Position numbers and translations under genes: made by a program
The notes under the pieces: generated by a model
Database searches by the model: none
What the model saw: the letters and a program-made list of their open reading frames with translations, nothing else
What the model was told of the DNA's origin: nothing
Assembly (NCBI GenBank): GCA_046327715.1
Contig: JAXLXY010000003.1
Coordinates: 303,033 to 367,032, forward strand
Direction: 5' to 3'
Origin: JADJOM01 sp046327715
Lineage (GTDB): Bacteria > Gemmatimonadota > Gemmatimonadetes > Gemmatimonadales > GWC2-71-9
DNA: 64,000 bases
Shown here: piece after piece, positions 44,324 to 56,057 of the stretch
Layout of the letters: the number at the start of each line of letters is the position of its first letter
Numbering within the stretch: position 1 is the stretch's first letter

Positions 44324-45492
44324 CTACCACGCCCCGCGCACGGCCTGCGCGACGGCCAGCGCGTCCCGCGCGGCGGCCACATTGTGCACCCGGAACAGCC
44401 GGGCCCCCCGCTCCCAGGCCAGCACGCACGCGGCCGCGGTGGCGACATCCCGGTCGGCGACCTCCCGGCCGGTGACGCTTCCGAGGAAGCGTTTGCGGGA
44501 CGGACCCACCAGCAGCGCCCGCCCGAGACTGCGCAGGGTCTCGAGCCCGTCGAGCAGGGCGAGGTTCTGTTCCGCCGTCTTGGCAAAGCCGAACCCGGGA
44601 TCGAGCACCATCCGGTCCGGCGCGATGCCCGCGGTCACGGCCAGCTCCAGGGCGGCGCCGAGCTCCTGGCGGACCCCGGTGACGACGTCCGGTGCGTACT
44701 CCGCGTGGTCGAGCCGGGCCATGGTGCTGACCGTGCCGCGGCTGTGCATGAGGATGGCCCCCGCCCCGGTGGCGGCGACCGTCGCGGCCATCGCGGGGTC
44801 GAGCCGGAAGGCGGATACGTCGTTCACGATCGCCGCGCCCGCCTCGATCGCCGCGCGGGCCACCGCGGCCTTCACCGTGTCCACCGAGAGCGGCACCGTC
44901 GGGTGGCGGCGGGAGAGGGCCTCGAGCACCGGGAGCACCCGTCCGAGTTCCTCCGACTCCGGCACCGGCTCGCTCCCCGGGCGGGTCGACTCGCCCCCGA
45001 GATCGAGAATCCCGGCCCCGTCGGCGAGCAGCTGGTCGGCCTGGGAGAGCGCCGCGGCGGGGTCGAGGAACCGGCCGCCATCGCTGAAGGAATCGGGCGT
45101 GAGGTTGAGGATTCCGACGATGACCGGCCGGTCGAGGGCCACTGGGCCCCGCGCGGTGAGCCAGGCGGTCGGGGCCTCGGGCCGCAGGCGCAGGCCCACG
45201 GCGGCGGCCACTTCGGCGAGGGGCGGCGGCACCACCCAGGGGCGCGCCAGCGCGCCGAGCCGGGACTCGCTGCCGGCGACGACGGCCCAATCCGCGCCGG
45301 TCAGCACCTCGAGCCCGAGGGCCGCGGCGTGCTGCACGAGGGCGAGGAGGGTCGGGTCGTCGAGGCCGGAAAGCTCGATCGCCGCGGCGGGCATTCCGCC
45401 CGCCGCGGCGGCGGCTCGACCCGGGTCCCAGCCCCGCGCCACCAGGGTGTCCAGCACGGCGCGCGGGGAGTGCAGCGGGAGCCGACGGGCGA

Positions 45493-45496
<4 letters not shown>
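44324..45496 (-). CDS. folP: Dihydropteroate synthase FolP with N-terminal extension
   Basis: Condenses pABA with the pterin diphosphate in folate synthesis. The catalytic part (about 125-390) has GILNLTPDSFSDGG, DLGGESTRPGS, VNDVSAF, GFGFAKT, PSRKRFLG and VHNVAAARDA, a complete DHPS. The first 120 or so residues are an extra domain (ELSGLDDPTLLALV) not found in short DHPS enzymes. The GTG at 45496 overlaps the ftsH stop. The stop is TAG. Confidence 0.94.
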
Positions 45497-47478
<1,982 letters not shown>

Positions 47479-48027
47479 TCAACCCATTTCCGCGATGTAC
47501 GGGAGGTGCCGGAAATCCTCCGCGTGATCCAGGCCGTAACCCACCAGGAAAGCTGGCGGGGCCGTGAACCCCACGAACCGAAGTTCCGGCAGGGGGGGGG
47601 CGATGCGCTTGTCCAGCAACGCGCAGACCGCGAGGCTCCGAGGTCCCCGGGACCGCAACCGGTCCATCAGGGAGGCCAGGGTTCGACCGCTATCAATAAT
47701 ATCCTCGACCAGCAGGATATGCCTGTCCGCCAGCCGGGAGGCGGGCTCGTAGAGCAGCCGGACTTCCCCGCTCGAGACCGTCCCGCTCCCGTACGAGCTG
47801 GCCACCAGGAAGTCCACCTCCAGCGGCCGTTCAATGTTCCGGGCCAGGTCGGCCAGGAACACGAAGCTCCCCTTGAGCAGTCCCACCAGCAGGAGGTCGC
47901 CCTCCGGATAGGCCTGGGTGATCTCCCGGCCGAGCGCCCGGACCCGCTCGGCGATCGTGGCCTCGTCGAAGACCACGCGCCGGATCGGGCGGTTTCCGGC
48001 CCGGGGGTCAGCGGCCGGGCTGGACAT
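47479..48027 (-). CDS. hpt: Hypoxanthine phosphoribosyltransferase
   Basis: Purine-salvage enzyme making IMP or GMP from PRPP. The 182 residues include LLVGLLKGSFVFLADL, SSYGSGT and the PRPP-binding loop ILLVEDIIDSGRT. The start overlaps tilS by 20 bp and the stop touches the ftsH start, which supports a single transcript. Confidence 0.95.
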   Translation of the reverse strand: MSSPAADPRAGNRPIRRVVFDEATIAERVRALGREITQAYPEGDLLLVGLLKGSFVFLADLARNIERPLEVDFLVASSYGSGTVSSGEVRLLYEPASRLADRHILLVEDIIDSGRTLASLMDRLRSRGPRSLAVCALLDKRIAPPLPELRFVGFTAPPAFLVGYGLDHAEDFRHLPYIAEMG

Positions 48028-49330
48028 CGATCCTCAGCGCAGGAGCGCCGGGTTCGGGAACCAGATCACGGGAGCGGCATACCCCCGGGATCCAGGCCAG
48101 CCGGCCCTGCCCCTCGATCAGGGGCCACTGCCCTCGTTCCCCGCGGGGGACGCGCGCGTCCTGGAAGCACCGCACCGCCAGCCGGTGCCCGGTGCCGCCG
48201 AGCGGGGCGAGCCGGTCCCCGGCCCGCCAGCCCCGGATGACGAACCCTCCGGGGATGAACCAGGCGGTCGCGCCGTCGCGGGGTTGCCGGGCCGGGGCGA
48301 CGTCCAGGGACCACTGCAGGTGCCAGGGCCCCCAGTCGGCCCGCCCCTCGGGCGGGGTCAGCTGGAGTCCGGCCGGTTCCGCCAGCACGGGGGGGACGAC
48401 CACCAGCCGCTCGAACGCCCGCTCGAGGTTCCAGCCCTGGCCCAGCGGCGCCCGGGCCCCGCTCTCCCCCGCCAGCACCACCGGCAGGGCTCGCTGCAGC
48501 CTGCCGGGCGAGACGGGCGCCCCGACTCGGCGCAGCAGCCCCTCCACCAGCGTGAGCCCGAGCGCGGGGGGAAGCCCGGCCACCACGTCGAGGGCGAGGG
48601 AACCGCCGCCCCGCTCCCGTCGGACTGCGAGGCCTGGCCAGTGCCGGAGGGCCGCCTGCCACGCCTCGCGGTGCCGGGCGGCGTGCCGACGGGTCTGCCC
48701 CAGCCGGCGACCGAGGTCGGGCAGCCGCGTCTGGAGGAGCGGCACGACCTGCGCGCGCAGCCAGGATCTCAGGTGAGCGACGTCGGCGTTGGCCGGATCC
48801 TCCCACCACTCGAGCCCCCGGGCCCCCGCGTACCCCAGGAGGCTGCGCCGCGAGACGCCGAGGAGCGGCCTGAGGAGTGCACCCTGCCGGGGGGCCATGC
48901 CGGCGAGCCCCGCCGGTCCGCTGCCCCGGAGGGCCCGCATCAGGACCGTCTCGCGCTGGTCATCGGCGTGATGCGCCGTCACGATCCAGCGGGCACCGAG
49001 CCGGGCCCGCTCGGCCCGGAGCCACGCGTACCGGGCCCGACGGGCGGTCGTTTCGCTGCAGCCCCCGCCGAGGCCCAGCTGCCCCTGCACGAGCGGCAGG
49101 CCGAGGGCCTGCGCCCGCGCGGCGACCAGCGCCGCGGGGACGGCACTCGCCGGGTGGATGCCGTGATCCACGTGGGCGACGATCAGCGGCAGGCGGTGTG
49201 CGTCCCGGGTGCGGGCCAGGAGGTCGAGGAGCACCATCGAGTCGACCCCGCCGGAGACGGCCAGCAGGGCCGGGCCCGGGGCCGGTCGGAGGCGCTCCAG
49301 CGTCGCGAGGAGGCGGGTGTCGAGCGACAT
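48008..49330 (-). CDS. tilS: tRNA(Ile)-lysidine synthase TilS
   Basis: Converts the CAT-anticodon wobble C of tRNA-Ile2 to lysidine. The ATG at 49330 gives 440 residues; longer readings are shadow. The ATP-pyrophosphatase P-loop is AVSGGVDSMVLLDLL, followed by VAHVDHG, TAHHADDQ and RPLLGVSR. It lies 1 bp after apaG and overlaps hpt, giving the familiar tilS-hpt-ftsH order. Confidence 0.95.
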   Translation of the reverse strand: MSLDTRLLATLERLRPAPGPALLAVSGGVDSMVLLDLLARTRDAHRLPLIVAHVDHGIHPASAVPAALVAARAQALGLPLVQGQLGLGGGCSETTARRARYAWLRAERARLGARWIVTAHHADDQRETVLMRALRGSGPAGLAGMAPRQGALLRPLLGVSRRSLLGYAGARGLEWWEDPANADVAHLRSWLRAQVVPLLQTRLPDLGRRLGQTRRHAARHREAWQAALRHWPGLAVRRERGGGSLALDVVAGLPPALGLTLVEGLLRRVGAPVSPGRLQRALPVVLAGESGARAPLGQGWNLERAFERLVVVPPVLAEPAGLQLTPPEGRADWGPWHLQWSLDVAPARQPRDGATAWFIPGGFVIRGWRAGDRLAPLGGTGHRLAVRCFQDARVPRGERGQWPLIEGQGRLAWIPGVCRSRDLVPEPGAPALRIDVQPGR

Positions 49331-49331
49331 G

Positions 49332-49739
49332 TCAGGGCAAGGGCTCCGCCGACTCCCGGGCCTCGAGGAGAAAGCGGGGGATGGCTGCCTCGAAGGTGCT
49401 GCCATCCTCGCGGACGAAGATGTACTCCCCTTCCATGTAGCCGCTGTCGGACTTGAGCACGCAGAAGCTCTGGTACTCGTGCACCTGGCCATGCCCGAGC
49501 ACCGGCTGCTCGCCCACCACGCCCTCGCCCTCGACCACGGTCTCCTCCCCGATGGAGTCGTGGATCCGCCAGCGCCGGGAGCGGAGCTGGGCGGTGGCGC
49601 CGGCCAGGTTCTCGATGCGGACGAAGTAGGCGAAGACGTACTGCTGCTTGAGCGGGTTGGACCGCTCCGGCAGGTACACCGGCCGGACCGTGATGCGCAG
49701 GCCGTCCGTAACGCGGTAATAGAAGGGCCGCGAGGGCAT
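49332..49739 (-). CDS. apaG: ApaG-domain protein
   Basis: A 135-residue single-domain ApaG protein (FAYFVRIENL, GEGVVGEQPVLGHGQVHEYQSFC). The Ig-like ApaG fold is widespread; links to Co/Mg efflux come from genetics in enterics and the molecular role is unclear. It is the first gene of the apaG-tilS-hpt-ftsH-folP unit, whose promoter must lie in or upstream of 49740-49780. Confidence 0.93.
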   Translation of the reverse strand: MPSRPFYYRVTDGLRITVRPVYLPERSNPLKQQYVFAYFVRIENLAGATAQLRSRRWRIHDSIGEETVVEGEGVVGEQPVLGHGQVHEYQSFCVLKSDSGYMEGEYIFVREDGSTFEAAIPRFLLEARESAEPLP

Positions 49740-49780
49740 GGGGGAAAGCTAGGAGGAAACCCGGGGGAGGAAAGGGGAAC

Positions 49781-49815
49781 GGGGCCGGGAGGACGGTCGC
49801 CCGCCTCCCGGCCCC
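49781..49815 (-). terminator. Terminator after the M16 protease gene
   Basis: A perfect 12-bp stem (GGGGCCGGGAGG/CCTCCCGGCCCC, 11-nt loop) starts 21 bp after the M16 stop. On the minus strand it is followed by GTTCCCCTTTCC, a weak pyrimidine tract. It separates the M16 gene from apaG. Confidence 0.7.
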
Positions 49816-49836
49816 GCGCGTGGAACCCCCGGCCGC

Positions 49837-52680
49837 TCAGGGACTTGCCGGTTGCCGTCCCTTGGCGAAGTCCCCCGCCTTGACCACCGTGAGCTTGGCG
49901 GGATCGAGGTACCGCTGCAGCGCGCCGTTCACCTGCTGCAGGGTCAGCGCGGCCACCCGGCGCTCGAGCTCGGCGTCGAATGCCATGGTCCGCCCCAGGT
50001 AGACCTTGCCCTGCAGGTCGCCGGCGAGCTGACCATCGTTGGCGCGGCCCACCTGCTGGTTCTGCAGCCACCCCTGCCGGGCCTTGTCGAGCTCCTCCTG
50101 GGTGATTCCCTCCGTCGCCACGCGCGCGAGCTCCTCACGGAATGCCGCCTCGACCCTGGCCGCATTCTCCGGGGCGTAGATGGCGTAGCCCATGAACCGG
50201 CTGGCCCGGTCTTCCGAGGAGACGCTCAGGAACGACCCGACCCCGTAGCTGATGCCGTCCTTCTGGCGGATCCGGGTGGCCAGCCGGGAGTTGAGGAAAC
50301 CACCCCCCAGCACCTCGTTGCCCAGCAGCAGCGCGGCGTAGTCGGGATCGTCGTCGCGCAGGCTGAGGTTGATGCCGCCGAGGAACATCGCGTTGGCCTT
50401 GTCCGGCGTCTCGATGGCGATGCTCGTGGCCGGCTGGTCGTGGAACTCGCTCTTGATCCGGGCCCAGGGCCGCGGGCTCTTCCACTCGCCGAAGATCGCG
50501 GTGAGCAACGGGGTGATCTCGGCCGGATCGAAGTCACCCACCAGGGCGAGGGTGGCATGTCCCGCGCCGTAGGTCTCGGCGTAGAACCGGCGGACGTCCT
50601 CGATGGTCACCGCGGTGAGCTCGGCCACCTGCTCGTCGATGGTCGGCCGGTAGCGCGGGTCGTCCTTGGGGTACGGGCTCAGGTAGCGCTCGAAGGCCGT
50701 GAAGGCGAGCGCCTGCGGGTCCGACCGGCTCTCCTCGAGCTGGGCCAGCGACTGCTGCTTGAGCTCGCCGAATTCCTTCTCATCGAAGGCCGGCTCGCGC
50801 AGCACCTCGCCCAGGAGCCGCAGCACCGCCGGCAGGTTGCCGCGGACCGTCTCGACCCGGGCGTTGGCGGCGTCGTAGCCGCCGAAGACGGCGACGCGGG
50901 CCTTGAGCCGGTCGAACTCATCCTTGATCTGCTGTCGGCTCTTCGACCGGGTGCCGCGCAGCAGCATCTGCGAGGTCAGCGAGCCGATCGCCCGCTTGCC
51001 CCTGGCCCCGTCGAAGTCGTTGAAGTCGAGTGACAGGCTCGCATTCACCGACCCGCCGCGGGTCCGCTTGGGCAGGTAGGCCACGTCGAGCCCGCCGAAC
51101 CGCTGGCGTGCCGTACGCTGGTCGATGGTCGCCGGGGAGGGGTCGAACGCCTCGCCCTGGGCCACGGCGGTGTCGCCGCGGTAGGCCGTGACCACCGGGG
51201 TCCAGTCGGGGGTGGCGGGGATCTCCGCGCGGTCCGGCTTCTCGGTGGGCACGAAGGTACCGAGGGTCCGGTTGCTGGCCTTGAGGTAGGCGGCCGCCAC
51301 CCGCTGCACGTCGGCCGGGGTCACCTGCTTGACCCGGTCGCGGTGGATGAACAGCATGCGCCAGTCGGCCATGGAGGCCCACTCGGAGAGCGTCAGGGCC
51401 ACCCGCTCGGAGTTGTTGATGAGGAGTTCGGTGTTCTTGGTGATCTCCACCTTGGCCCGCTCCACCTCCTCGGCCGTGGCCGGGGTGGTCACCGCCGCGT
51501 CGAGCGCGCCCAGCAGGGCCTCGCGCGCCGGCGCCAGCGGGTCCTCCTTGCGTACCTGCACCGTGGCGAGCAGCGCCCCCGGCTCACGCAGCCGGTAGGC
51601 GAAGGCGAAGGCATTCGCCGCCTTCTTGGGCACCACCAGCGCCTGGTAGAGTCGGCCGGAGGGCTGGCTGCCGAGGACGCGGGCGAGGACGTCCACGGCG
51701 GCGAAGTCGGGGTGCGACCCGGCCGGGACGTGGTACACGGCCGTCAGCACCTGCACGTCGCCGACCCGGCGCAGGGTCACCTCGCGCTCACCGTCCTGGG
51801 TGGGATCCAGGGTGTAGGTCGGCCAGAGCTTCATGTCGCCGGTGCGGGCCGGCCGCGGAATGCGGCCGAACTTGTCCTCGATCATCCGCAGCGTCTTCGC
51901 CTCGTCGAACTTGCCGGCCACGACCAGGATGGCGTTGTCGGGCTGGTAGTACTTGCGATAGAAGCCCTGCAGCCGCTCGATCGGCACGTTCTCGAGGTCG
52001 GCACGAGCCCCGATGGTGGAATTGCCGTAGTTGTGCCACAGGAACGCGGTCGACATCGCGCGCTCCTCGAGGATCGAGCCCGGGTCGTTCTCGCCCATCT
52101 CGAACTCGTTCCGCACCACGGTGAATTCGGACTGGAGGTCCTCCCGGGCGATGTAGCTGTTCACCATCCGGTCGGCCTCGAGGTCGAGCGCCCAGGCGAG
52201 GTTCTCGTCCGTGGCGGCGAAGGTCTCGAAGTAGTTGGTGCGGTCGAACCAGGTGCTCCCGTTGGGATTCGCGCCGTGCTCCGACAGCTCCTGCGGGATG
52301 TTGCGATGGCAGGGCGTGCCCTTGAAGACCAGGTGCTCCAGCAGGTGGGCCATGCCGGTCTCGCCGTAGGCCTCGTGCCGGGAGCCCACCAGGTAGGTGG
52401 CGTTCACGGTGACGGTCGGCTTGGACGGGTCGGGGAACAGCAGTACCCGGAGCCCGTTCGGCAGGGTGTACTCGGTGATCCCCTCGACGGTGGGGCCACG
52501 GGTGGCGCGCGGGCGGGCCCGGGCGGCCGTGGCGGCGCGGATCACCGGGCAGCTCTTGGTGATCGCCGCGCCTGCCGGCGGCGGAGCAGCGGCGGGGCGG
52601 GCACCCGCCTGGGCCAGGAGAGCCGGCGCGAACGCCGCCGGCAGGAGGAGTCCAGCCAGGATCGACCGTGGCAGTTTCAT
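49837..52680 (-). CDS. Exported M16-family zinc peptidase (two M16 halves)
   Basis: The 947-residue protein has a signal peptide (MKLPRSILAGLLLPAAFAPALLAQA). The first M16 half carries the inverted zinc motif HLLEH (in AHLLEHLVFKG) and the downstream glutamate segment. The second half, from about residue 510, lacks HXXEH and looks like the inactive partner domain (GYGVGSF-like loop near the C-terminus). It is a periplasmic peptidase of the pitrilysin/PqqL type; the substrate is unknown. A GAGGTG site precedes the ATG at 52680. Confidence 0.93.
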   Translation of the reverse strand: MKLPRSILAGLLLPAAFAPALLAQAGARPAAAPPPAGAAITKSCPVIRAATAARARPRATRGPTVEGITEYTLPNGLRVLLFPDPSKPTVTVNATYLVGSRHEAYGETGMAHLLEHLVFKGTPCHRNIPQELSEHGANPNGSTWFDRTNYFETFAATDENLAWALDLEADRMVNSYIAREDLQSEFTVVRNEFEMGENDPGSILEERAMSTAFLWHNYGNSTIGARADLENVPIERLQGFYRKYYQPDNAILVVAGKFDEAKTLRMIEDKFGRIPRPARTGDMKLWPTYTLDPTQDGEREVTLRRVGDVQVLTAVYHVPAGSHPDFAAVDVLARVLGSQPSGRLYQALVVPKKAANAFAFAYRLREPGALLATVQVRKEDPLAPAREALLGALDAAVTTPATAEEVERAKVEITKNTELLINNSERVALTLSEWASMADWRMLFIHRDRVKQVTPADVQRVAAAYLKASNRTLGTFVPTEKPDRAEIPATPDWTPVVTAYRGDTAVAQGEAFDPSPATIDQRTARQRFGGLDVAYLPKRTRGGSVNASLSLDFNDFDGARGKRAIGSLTSQMLLRGTRSKSRQQIKDEFDRLKARVAVFGGYDAANARVETVRGNLPAVLRLLGEVLREPAFDEKEFGELKQQSLAQLEESRSDPQALAFTAFERYLSPYPKDDPRYRPTIDEQVAELTAVTIEDVRRFYAETYGAGHATLALVGDFDPAEITPLLTAIFGEWKSPRPWARIKSEFHDQPATSIAIETPDKANAMFLGGINLSLRDDDPDYAALLLGNEVLGGGFLNSRLATRIRQKDGISYGVGSFLSVSSEDRASRFMGYAIYAPENAARVEAAFREELARVATEGITQEELDKARQGWLQNQQVGRANDGQLAGDLQGKVYLGRTMAFDAELERRVAALTLQQVNGALQRYLDPAKLTVVKAGDFAKGRQPASP

Positions 52681-52729
52681 CGTGCACCTCGAAGGTGAAG
52701 GTGCCCGTGCCACCCCATCCCGTCCTGGC

Positions 52730-54313
52730 TCAGGGGCAGGTGGCGCCGCTGATGAACCAGCAGCGCGCCACGGGCGACGTGGTGAAGAAATCGAGCAGCA
52801 GGCCGGCCACCTTGGCTTCGCCCTGGTCCGAAGGGTGGGTCCCGTCCGCCTCGAGGTCGGCCAGGAACCACTGCAGGCCATCGGAGCGGGCCGAGGTCCC
52901 GTTGGCCCAAAGATACGGTCCCCAGCCCACCCAGGGGGCGGCGCCGGTGCTGTAGTTGAGGTTGCCGGCGACCGGGTTCACGATGCTGCCGCCGGCCGCC
53001 ATCTGCTGGATCTGGGCGTCCACGAGCCACTTCACCGCGAACCCGCCCTCGTAGGCGTACGGCTCGGGGTTGAGCGTGACGGTCGCGTACCCGGCGTAGA
53101 TCCGACTCGCCACGAAGACCAGCTTGAGGTTCGGGTAGCGGGTGCGCAGCGCTCGCAGGATCTGCCCGCCGTCGGCGAGCACCTGGAACGCGTCCGCATC
53201 GGCCCGGGGGAGCGCGGACGTGGGGTGCATCAGGGCGAGCTTGAGCCACACCACCTGCACCTGCTTCTCCGTCACCCCCGCAGGCGTGAGCGCCGAGTCG
53301 CGGACCCGCTGGTACTCCGAGCCGGCGGCGGAGACCCAGACCTCGGCGGTCGAGCTCGAGTGTGCCCCATTCACGACTTTCACCGTGCCCCGGCGCACCC
53401 CCTGGCTCTGGCCGGTGAAGCTCCAGGAGTTGCAGGGGTCGCCGGCGATCTTGGTGCACCACTCCTGCGTGGCGTTGGACATGCCGATGGAAAGCAGGAC
53501 CACCTTGCCGCTGGCCGAGGGTGCGCCGGAGCCATCGAGCGGCACCACCTGGTTGGCCAGCGCAATCCCGGCGGCCAGGTGTGCGGCGGGGAGGGCGTTG
53601 GCGCCCGGGTAGAGGAGCCCGTTGAATCCCTGGTACGTGGCCGCCCCCAGGTCGGTGAGGGGGACCCGCGTGCCATCGGCGCGGGTGAAGGCGCCCCGGA
53701 CCTTCACGGTCGCCGTGTCGGCGATGCCGTTGTAGCTCGCGATGATGCCGGTCGTCCCGTTGCCGACACCCGTGACGAAGCCCGCCTGCGTCACCGTGGC
53801 GACCGCGGTGTTCGCGCTGGTCCAGGTCACGGTCAGCCCGGGGATCGCCTGCGCCCCGGCATCCCGGACCTGCGCCCCGAGTTGCAGTACGCTGCCGCCG
53901 GCCACCGAGTCCGCCGCGGGGGTGATCACCACGCTACCGGCCGGCGCCGCCTGCACCAGCACGGCCGCGCCGCCGCTGACGCCGCCGGTCGAGGCGGAGA
54001 TGGTGACCTGTCCCGCCACGAGTCCGACCACCTGCCCGCTGGTGGAGACCGACGCCACGCTGCCGTTGCTGCTCTGCCAGGTGAAGGTCCGGCCCGTCAG
54101 GACGGTGCCGTCGGAGTCCTTGGCCACGGCGACCAGCTGCGCGTGGCCCGCCAGGAAGACCGTGTCGGTTGCGGGGGAGACCTCGACCACCGCCACCGGA
54201 CCCGGCACCACCGGGTCCTGGCGCGTGCTGGAGGCGCATGCCCCGAGGAGCACGGCGCCCAGCAGGGTGGGTCGGCGAAGCAGGTGAAGGAGCGGACGGT
54301 GGGTCGCGTTCAT
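52730..54313 (-). CDS. Lipoprotein with two Ig-like (BIG2) domains and an SGNH-type C-terminal region
   Basis: The 527-residue protein has a lipobox LLGAC with Cys26. Two bacterial Ig-like repeats follow at about 40-120 and 125-205 (VAVVEVSPATDTVFLAG; SVVITPAADSVAGG). The C-terminal 300 residues contain LLSIGMSN near the start and DGTHPSDQG near the end, which resemble blocks I and V of SGNH/GDSL hydrolases. Catalysis is an inference, because the middle blocks are unclear. It is probably outer-membrane anchored. The ATG is at 54313. Confidence 0.82.
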   Translation of the reverse strand: MNATHRPLLHLLRRPTLLGAVLLGACASSTRQDPVVPGPVAVVEVSPATDTVFLAGHAQLVAVAKDSDGTVLTGRTFTWQSSNGSVASVSTSGQVVGLVAGQVTISASTGGVSGGAAVLVQAAPAGSVVITPAADSVAGGSVLQLGAQVRDAGAQAIPGLTVTWTSANTAVATVTQAGFVTGVGNGTTGIIASYNGIADTATVKVRGAFTRADGTRVPLTDLGAATYQGFNGLLYPGANALPAAHLAAGIALANQVVPLDGSGAPSASGKVVLLSIGMSNATQEWCTKIAGDPCNSWSFTGQSQGVRRGTVKVVNGAHSSSTAEVWVSAAGSEYQRVRDSALTPAGVTEKQVQVVWLKLALMHPTSALPRADADAFQVLADGGQILRALRTRYPNLKLVFVASRIYAGYATVTLNPEPYAYEGGFAVKWLVDAQIQQMAAGGSIVNPVAGNLNYSTGAAPWVGWGPYLWANGTSARSDGLQWFLADLEADGTHPSDQGEAKVAGLLLDFFTTSPVARCWFISGATCP

Positions 54314-54600
54314 GACATTCCCGGGGCCGGAGGCGGGGACAAGCTAGTCCGACACGGCCAGATTCGGCGGTGACCGGCGGCACCCCCACGACAGCCTGCA
54401 TTCTATAACACCCCGGCCCCAGCAAGCTACTTGTCACGCAGCCAGGCCCCGGCCCGCGGGTCGGGCCGCGGGAGGATCCCGGCCTGTCCCCGGGCGGGCC
54501 GGGCGAGGCCGGGCTCGAACCTGCGGGATCGGGGGCCGGCGTGGCGCCGAGACGGCCACGCCCCCGTCGACCTATGCCGGCCCACCTCCCCCGCCCTGCT
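54314..54600 (-). other. 287-bp gene-free stretch with a -10-like box
   Basis: No convincing gene is seen. On the minus strand TAGAAT at 54405-54400 is a good -10 match that could start the lipoprotein transcript about 80 nt upstream of its ATG, but no clear -35 box is at the right spacing. The rest is GC-rich with several short inverted repeats. Confidence 0.4.
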
Positions 54601-55284
54601 TCACTGCGCGGCGCGCTCCCGCGGCCGGCTCAGGAACGCCACCAGCGCGTCCACATCCGCGGCCGCCAGGTCCTGCGGCGGCATCCGGAGGGTGCCGGAC
54701 CCGATGGGAGGCAGGCTCGCCGGATCGGTGACCCGGCGCCGCACGTAGGCGGCCTCGAGCGTCCGGCCGGTCAGCTCCGGGCCGAACCCATAGCTCTCGT
54801 TGGTGCGCCCGAACTCCTCGATGTCGCCGTTGAGGTGGCAGCTCGCGCATCCCTTGGCCACGAAGAGGTGCCGCCCGCGCTCGGCCGGGGCGACGGCGGC
54901 CGCCGCCTCGCGAGCGCCGGCGACGCGGATCGGCAGGAGGGTGAGCTCGGTCTGGCGCCCACGCCCGAACCCCGAGGCGACCGTGAGCACCACGCGCGCC
55001 ACCGAGGGCACCGTGAAGCTGGCGACGTACCGGCCCTTCGCGCCGGCGGGATGCGCCGCGACCCTCGTGCCGCCGCCCGACGCGTCGGCGACCACGACGT
55101 GCGGGTTCAGGCCGTCGAGCAGCGTCACGCCATGCTGCCGCACCGTGAACTCGAGGCGGTACGTGGCCCCCGCTCGAAGCACCTCCGGGGGATTCTCCAC
55201 CGACACCACGGCCCAGCCGCCCACTACCCGCGCCGCGCCGTACCCGAGGGCCGCCAGCGCGGCCCACTTCCCGATCACCAGCAT
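54601..55284 (-). CDS. Membrane-anchored cytochrome c with YtkA-like N-terminal domain
   Basis: The 227-residue protein has an N-terminal hydrophobic segment (WAALAALGYGAARVVGGWAVV) and then a beta-rich domain resembling YtkA/FixH-like modules (about 30-110). A class I cytochrome c domain follows with CASCH at 146-150 and a candidate axial Met in LRMPPQDL (about 201). It is probably periplasmic and electron-transferring; the partner is unknown. The ATG at 55284 has a strong AGGGAGG site 6 bp upstream. Confidence 0.85.
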   Translation of the reverse strand: MLVIGKWAALAALGYGAARVVGGWAVVSVENPPEVLRAGATYRLEFTVRQHGVTLLDGLNPHVVVADASGGGTRVAAHPAGAKGRYVASFTVPSVARVVLTVASGFGRGRQTELTLLPIRVAGAREAAAAVAPAERGRHLFVAKGCASCHLNGDIEEFGRTNESYGFGPELTGRTLEAAYVRRRVTDPASLPPIGSGTLRMPPQDLAAADVDALVAFLSRPRERAAQ

Positions 55285-55394
55285 GCCGACCTCCCTGAGT
55301 GGTCCCGCGTGACGCCCCGCCCCGAGCCGCCCGGCGAGGACATCCATGGGATGCCACCCCGCCCCGATTGGTTTGGGCGCGAGGGATCCGGACC

Positions 55395-56024
55395 TCAGGG
55401 CGGAAGGTGGGACGGCAGGCCGGGGCCGGCCGGCGGCACGGGCGGTCGGGACGGCACGGGACAGCCCGGCGTGTTCGGGTAGATGCAGCGCAGGCTTGCG
55501 GCGAACTGCAGCGGCTGCCCCGCGCGCCACCGGGCGTAGGGCCCGTACTTGGGCTCGGCCCGGGCACGCAGCGTATCGGGCAGGCTGAGGAAGTAGTCCA
55601 GCGCGGTATTCCACGCGAGGAGTTCCTCCTCCCCGAGCCGGCGGGTCCCGGCCGCGGCGGCTCCGGCGACGTGCACGATCTCGTGGGTCAGGCCCACCGC
55701 CAGGAGCACCGGCGAGAGCGTGTCGTTGTAGAGGATGACCTGCTGCCCCCGATGGTCGGTCAGGAAGTCGGGGGCGCGACCCGCGGCGCGGGCCAGGTCA
55801 CTCACGGCGTTCGCGTCGCGCCCCGAGGCGTCCGCGAAGACGATCGCGTAGCCCGACGCCGCATAGCGGGCCAGCACCGCGCGCCCCGCCGGCGACTGCA
55901 GCAGCACCCGGGCCGCGGCGACCAGACGCGCGTCCCGGGCGAACGTCGCCGGGATCCGCGGCGTGGTATCCTGCCCGGCCAGCAGGCCGGGGAGGAGCAG
56001 GAGGCCCAGCACGCCTGCGGACAT
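55395..56024 (-). CDS. Exported protein with HEXXH motif, function unknown
   Basis: The 209-residue protein has a signal peptide (MSAGVLGLLLLPGLLAGQ). The central motif THEIVHVAG (HEIVH at about 114-118) is a possible zinc-metalloprotease site, but the family is not recognised. The C-terminus is Pro-rich (PSRPPVPPAGPG). The ATG at 56024 has GAGG 8 bp upstream; a GTG at 56045 is also in frame. It is the last host gene before the integrated element. Confidence 0.78.
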   Translation of the reverse strand: MSAGVLGLLLLPGLLAGQDTTPRIPATFARDARLVAAARVLLQSPAGRAVLARYAASGYAIVFADASGRDANAVSDLARAAGRAPDFLTDHRGQQVILYNDTLSPVLLAVGLTHEIVHVAGAAAAGTRRLGEEELLAWNTALDYFLSLPDTLRARAEPKYGPYARWRAGQPLQFAASLRCIYPNTPGCPVPSRPPVPPAGPGLPSHLPP

Positions 56025-56057
56025 CGCCGCCTCGGGAGCTGACACGGGGGAACGCGA

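Noticed and set aside
54505..54545. tRNA-like T-arm (GGTTCGAGCC) on the minus strand between the lipoprotein and cytochrome genes
   Set aside because: The T-stem has a mismatch and no acceptor, D-arm or anticodon arm could be fitted around it.
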